NCBI GenBank assembly: GCA_022385805.1
Contig: MU277801.1
Span: 1 to 42,547, forward strand
From: Pilatotrama ljubarskyi
Lineage: Eukaryota > Basidiomycota > Agaricomycetes > Polyporales > Polyporaceae
DNA length: 42,547 nucleotides
Direction: 5' to 3'
Each line of letters opens with the position of its first letter. Within the stretch, counting starts at the first letter, position 1. The notes beneath the pieces were generated by a model that ran no database searches, was not told the origin of the DNA, and saw nothing but the letters and a program-made list of their open reading frames with translations. Positions 40,373-42,547 of the stretch are shown one piece after another. Position numbers and translations under genes: made by a program.

Positions 40373-42475
40373 CTACATGCTGTCCGCGCTGCTACCGATT
40401 CGCTCGAGAACCTTGATGAACCGTCCGGAGTCTCTAATACTATCCAAACCTGGTATGCCGCCTTCCCCGCCGCCGTCGCCCTCATCATTATCGTCGCCGC
40501 CATCACTGTTCTCGGTCATGCCGACCGAAGCTCCCGCTCGCACCGCCCACGGAGGGAGAGGTACGCCGTCGACGAGAGTGGGGTCGCGCCCGAGACGAGG
40601 ACCGTATGCGAGGAGACCCGAGAACCCCGGCAGGCAGGAGGTCTTGTATAGCCAGTTGACAACCTTCGCATTGATGGAGTTAGCGTGTTGCTGACGCCGC
40701 TCCAGTTCGGCCGCAAGCTCGGGATACATGTCCAAACTCGCCGAGATCGCGCGGTGGTAGTCGACATGCTCATCCACCATAGCGGAGAAGAGGCGGCGGA
40801 CTTCGACGTTCAAACGCGCGATCTCCTCGTGGGCGCGTTTGACGTTGAAGTACACCGCCGCCGCCTCCCTGTTTGACCGTCTCGCCCACTCCAACTGGCG
40901 GATATCCCGGCGCGCGTCGCGGAGAAGATCGAACTCGCCCAATGAGACCATATCCATGATCTCGTTGAAGACGAGCTGGGCGCGCGGGGGTTTCAGCTCG
41001 CTTGCGCGGCGATTGTACTCCGCGAGCGCCTTGCGAATAGCCTCTGCGCGCGTCTTGAGGGCCTTCCCGATCTTGTCGCGCATCTTGTATGCTGTGCAAG
41101 AGGCGATTAGTGCAGAGCGCGGAATGAAATACCTAGACCTACCGACTCCGCTCATTCCGAGCTTGTCGAGCTCGAAGAACCGCTGCACTACGAGTCGCTC
41201 GAGGTTGTCGAGCGCGCGACGATACTTCCGGCATGCAAGCTCGTCCTTCATCCTCTTGTACTCAGGCGACTGCGGCATCCACCGCTCTTCGACCTCGAGG
41301 ACTTCTTCGAGGCGGCAGACCTCCTCTTCAGCCTGTTGGACGCGCACGTGCGCGTTGCGATAATTGCGTCTGATCTTGCGCACCTCCGTCGGGCCGAGGG
41401 ACTGAGCGACGATGAGATAGTCGAGTTTCTTGAACAACTCGATCGCAGCCTGATCCTTGAGGCTACGTAACATCAGTACAGTGAGTCGGAAGAGCATGCA
41501 CGAGAACGCGAGACATACCGCGCTTTCTCGAGGTTGTCGAGAGCCTCCATATACTCCAGTTTGTGGGCTAATTCCGGGGGCTCGCTCTTGAGGGACTGCA
41601 GATATTCGCCTTCCTCCACGAGGTAGCGCTCGTAGTCGACATCTGAGGTACCCAGCTCCACGCTATAGACCGCGAGAGCGCGCGTACCCTCTTCGATGAT
41701 CTGCAAAGCTTGTCGATAGTTGTTGAAGATGAATTTGCCTGGCATGGATCCCGATCAGCAGGTTCCTTGCAATAGGGGAATTAGCACTCACCAGATTCTT
41801 CGTGCTTTTGCATGCCCCAAAAATGGACGTATTGCTCGATCGCCTGGTGACGATGGAATTCGGTCGCCAGGCGCGTGCCCGATGCAAGGCCGTTCAGGAG
41901 CGAAAAAAAGCGCTCGCATCCTTCGAAGTCCTCCTTGCCGACGCCGTCCATATACATGGGGTGCCACTGCAGCTGACAGCCACGATTGTGACTATGCCCG
42001 TGGAAGGCCGGTACGACCCCGGACACTCGTCCTTCAACACGGGGACCGAGGGAGCTCCTTTTGAGGGTCTTGTCAAACTCACAGTATATGTCGTAACCGA
42101 GCTTGACCTTGAGATCCTCGCCGTATACCGATAGGAGCTTGTCGACGATGGCGATGGGGTACTTCAACCTGCAGGGTGTCAGTGGACTCGAGGTGCACGA
42201 ACACGGAAATTTACTCACAATTCACCACTGCGAACCATGTCGCACATGGTGAGGACCTGGCCATGGCGGCACAGGCAACAGAAGACGCCGGTGGTGTTGA
42301 AGAGCGCAAACATCTTCTTTCGCGCTTCGGGTCCTGCGTTACGCCAACGCTCGGCGCAGAGGGAAGGCGAGTCCGCGGGTTCCATGGCGGGCGGGGCGCA
42401 GCTGTCATCGCTTGATGACAAGGCGGGCGTGCCGGGATCATCAGGTGGCGTCGCGGTGATGTGCCAAAATCTACC
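40373..42475 (-). CDS. KDZ (Kyakuja-Dileera-Zisupton) family transposase, C-terminal 630 residues
   Basis: Five exons in the window (42475-42219, 42168-41792, 41738-41519, 41462-41143, 41091-40373) join in frame; earlier exons lie beyond the right edge, because an acceptor (CTTTAG) precedes 42475. Family landmarks are plain: CAERWRNAGPEARKKMFALF, ETG-like NTTGVFCCLCRHGQVL, MVRSGEL-LKYPIAIVDKLL, LGYDIYCEF, VVPAFHGHSHNRGCQLQWHP, EDFEGCERFFSLLN and TEFHRHQAIEQY. The Asp in GYDIYCEF and the Glu in EGCERFFS are candidate acidic residues of the RNase H-fold core; the first catalytic Asp and any CxC zinc cluster would be outside the window. The C-terminal 300 residues are helical and end in an acidic Gly/Asp tail. 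No stop or frameshift is seen. KDZ elements are cut-and-paste DNA transposons expanded in mushrooms. Confidence 0.9.
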
Positions 42476-42547
42476 CTAAAGCCGTGGGGTTGAGGCCGAG
42501 AGCCTTTGTAGGTCGAGGCCTCTGACGGGCTGAGCTGAGGTAGATGG
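42476..42547 (-). other. Intron or upstream part of the KDZ gene at the window edge
   Basis: The 72 bases have an in-frame TAG at their border with the first visible exon and a pyrimidine-rich acceptor, so at least the inner part is intron. The 5' exons are cut off by the window. Confidence 0.5.

Noticed and set aside
1..42547. CRISPR array, riboswitch or bacterial operon signals
   Set aside because: The sequence is eukaryotic with spliceosomal introns throughout; no regularly spaced direct repeats were seen.

Overview
This window is from a filamentous basidiomycete, most likely an Agaricomycete of polypore type. The evidence is: genes split by many 42-75 nt GT-AG introns with CTNAC-like branch sites, a class I hydrophobin, a 12-exon cytochrome P450, a KDZ-type DNA transposase and a LINE-like reverse transcriptase of the kind common in mushrooms. 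There are no bacterial-style operons. Gene models were built by hand from splice sites, and every multi-exon model given closes in frame from start to stop.

Layout. 1-3.9 kb: the 3' part of a conserved basidiomycete protein (+) and a 732-residue disordered protein of unknown function (-). 3.9-7.1 kb: no convincing gene. 7.1-8.4 kb: a TMEM19/DUF92 membrane protein (-). 8.4-10.2 kb: nothing recognised. 10.2-12.4 kb: an intact cytochrome P450 (+). 12.8-16.3 kb: a 1049-residue coiled-coil protein with a centrosomin CM1 motif, probably a microtubule-organising-centre anchor (-). 16.8-18.0 kb: a short-chain dehydrogenase/reductase (-). 18.0-20.5 kb: nothing recognised. 20.5-20.9 kb: a class I hydrophobin (+). 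21.7-22.7 kb: an unknown 349-residue protein (-). 23.4-27.1 kb: a 1143-residue Ser/Thr kinase with a very long low-complexity N-terminus (-).

From about 28 kb rightward the window is mobile-element territory. At 28.0-34.6 kb a LINE-like retroelement lies on the minus strand: a gag-like ORF1, then an AP-endonuclease plus reverse transcriptase ORF2. It is interrupted by an 860-base assembly gap and two in-frame stops, and carries what looks like a perfect spliceosomal intron inside the RT domain. At 35.8-39.3 kb two plus-strand multi-exon genes (called gene A and gene B here) encode proteins of unknown function. At 40.4 kb to the right edge is the C-terminal 630 residues of a KDZ transposase (-), convergent with gene B.

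The host genes show no shared pathway; P450 and SDR are close but are separated by a structural gene. The points most worth following up are the intron-containing retroelement, the gene A / gene B / KDZ arrangement as a possible transposon with cargo, and a C-terminal motif shared by two otherwise different unknown proteins 20 kb apart.
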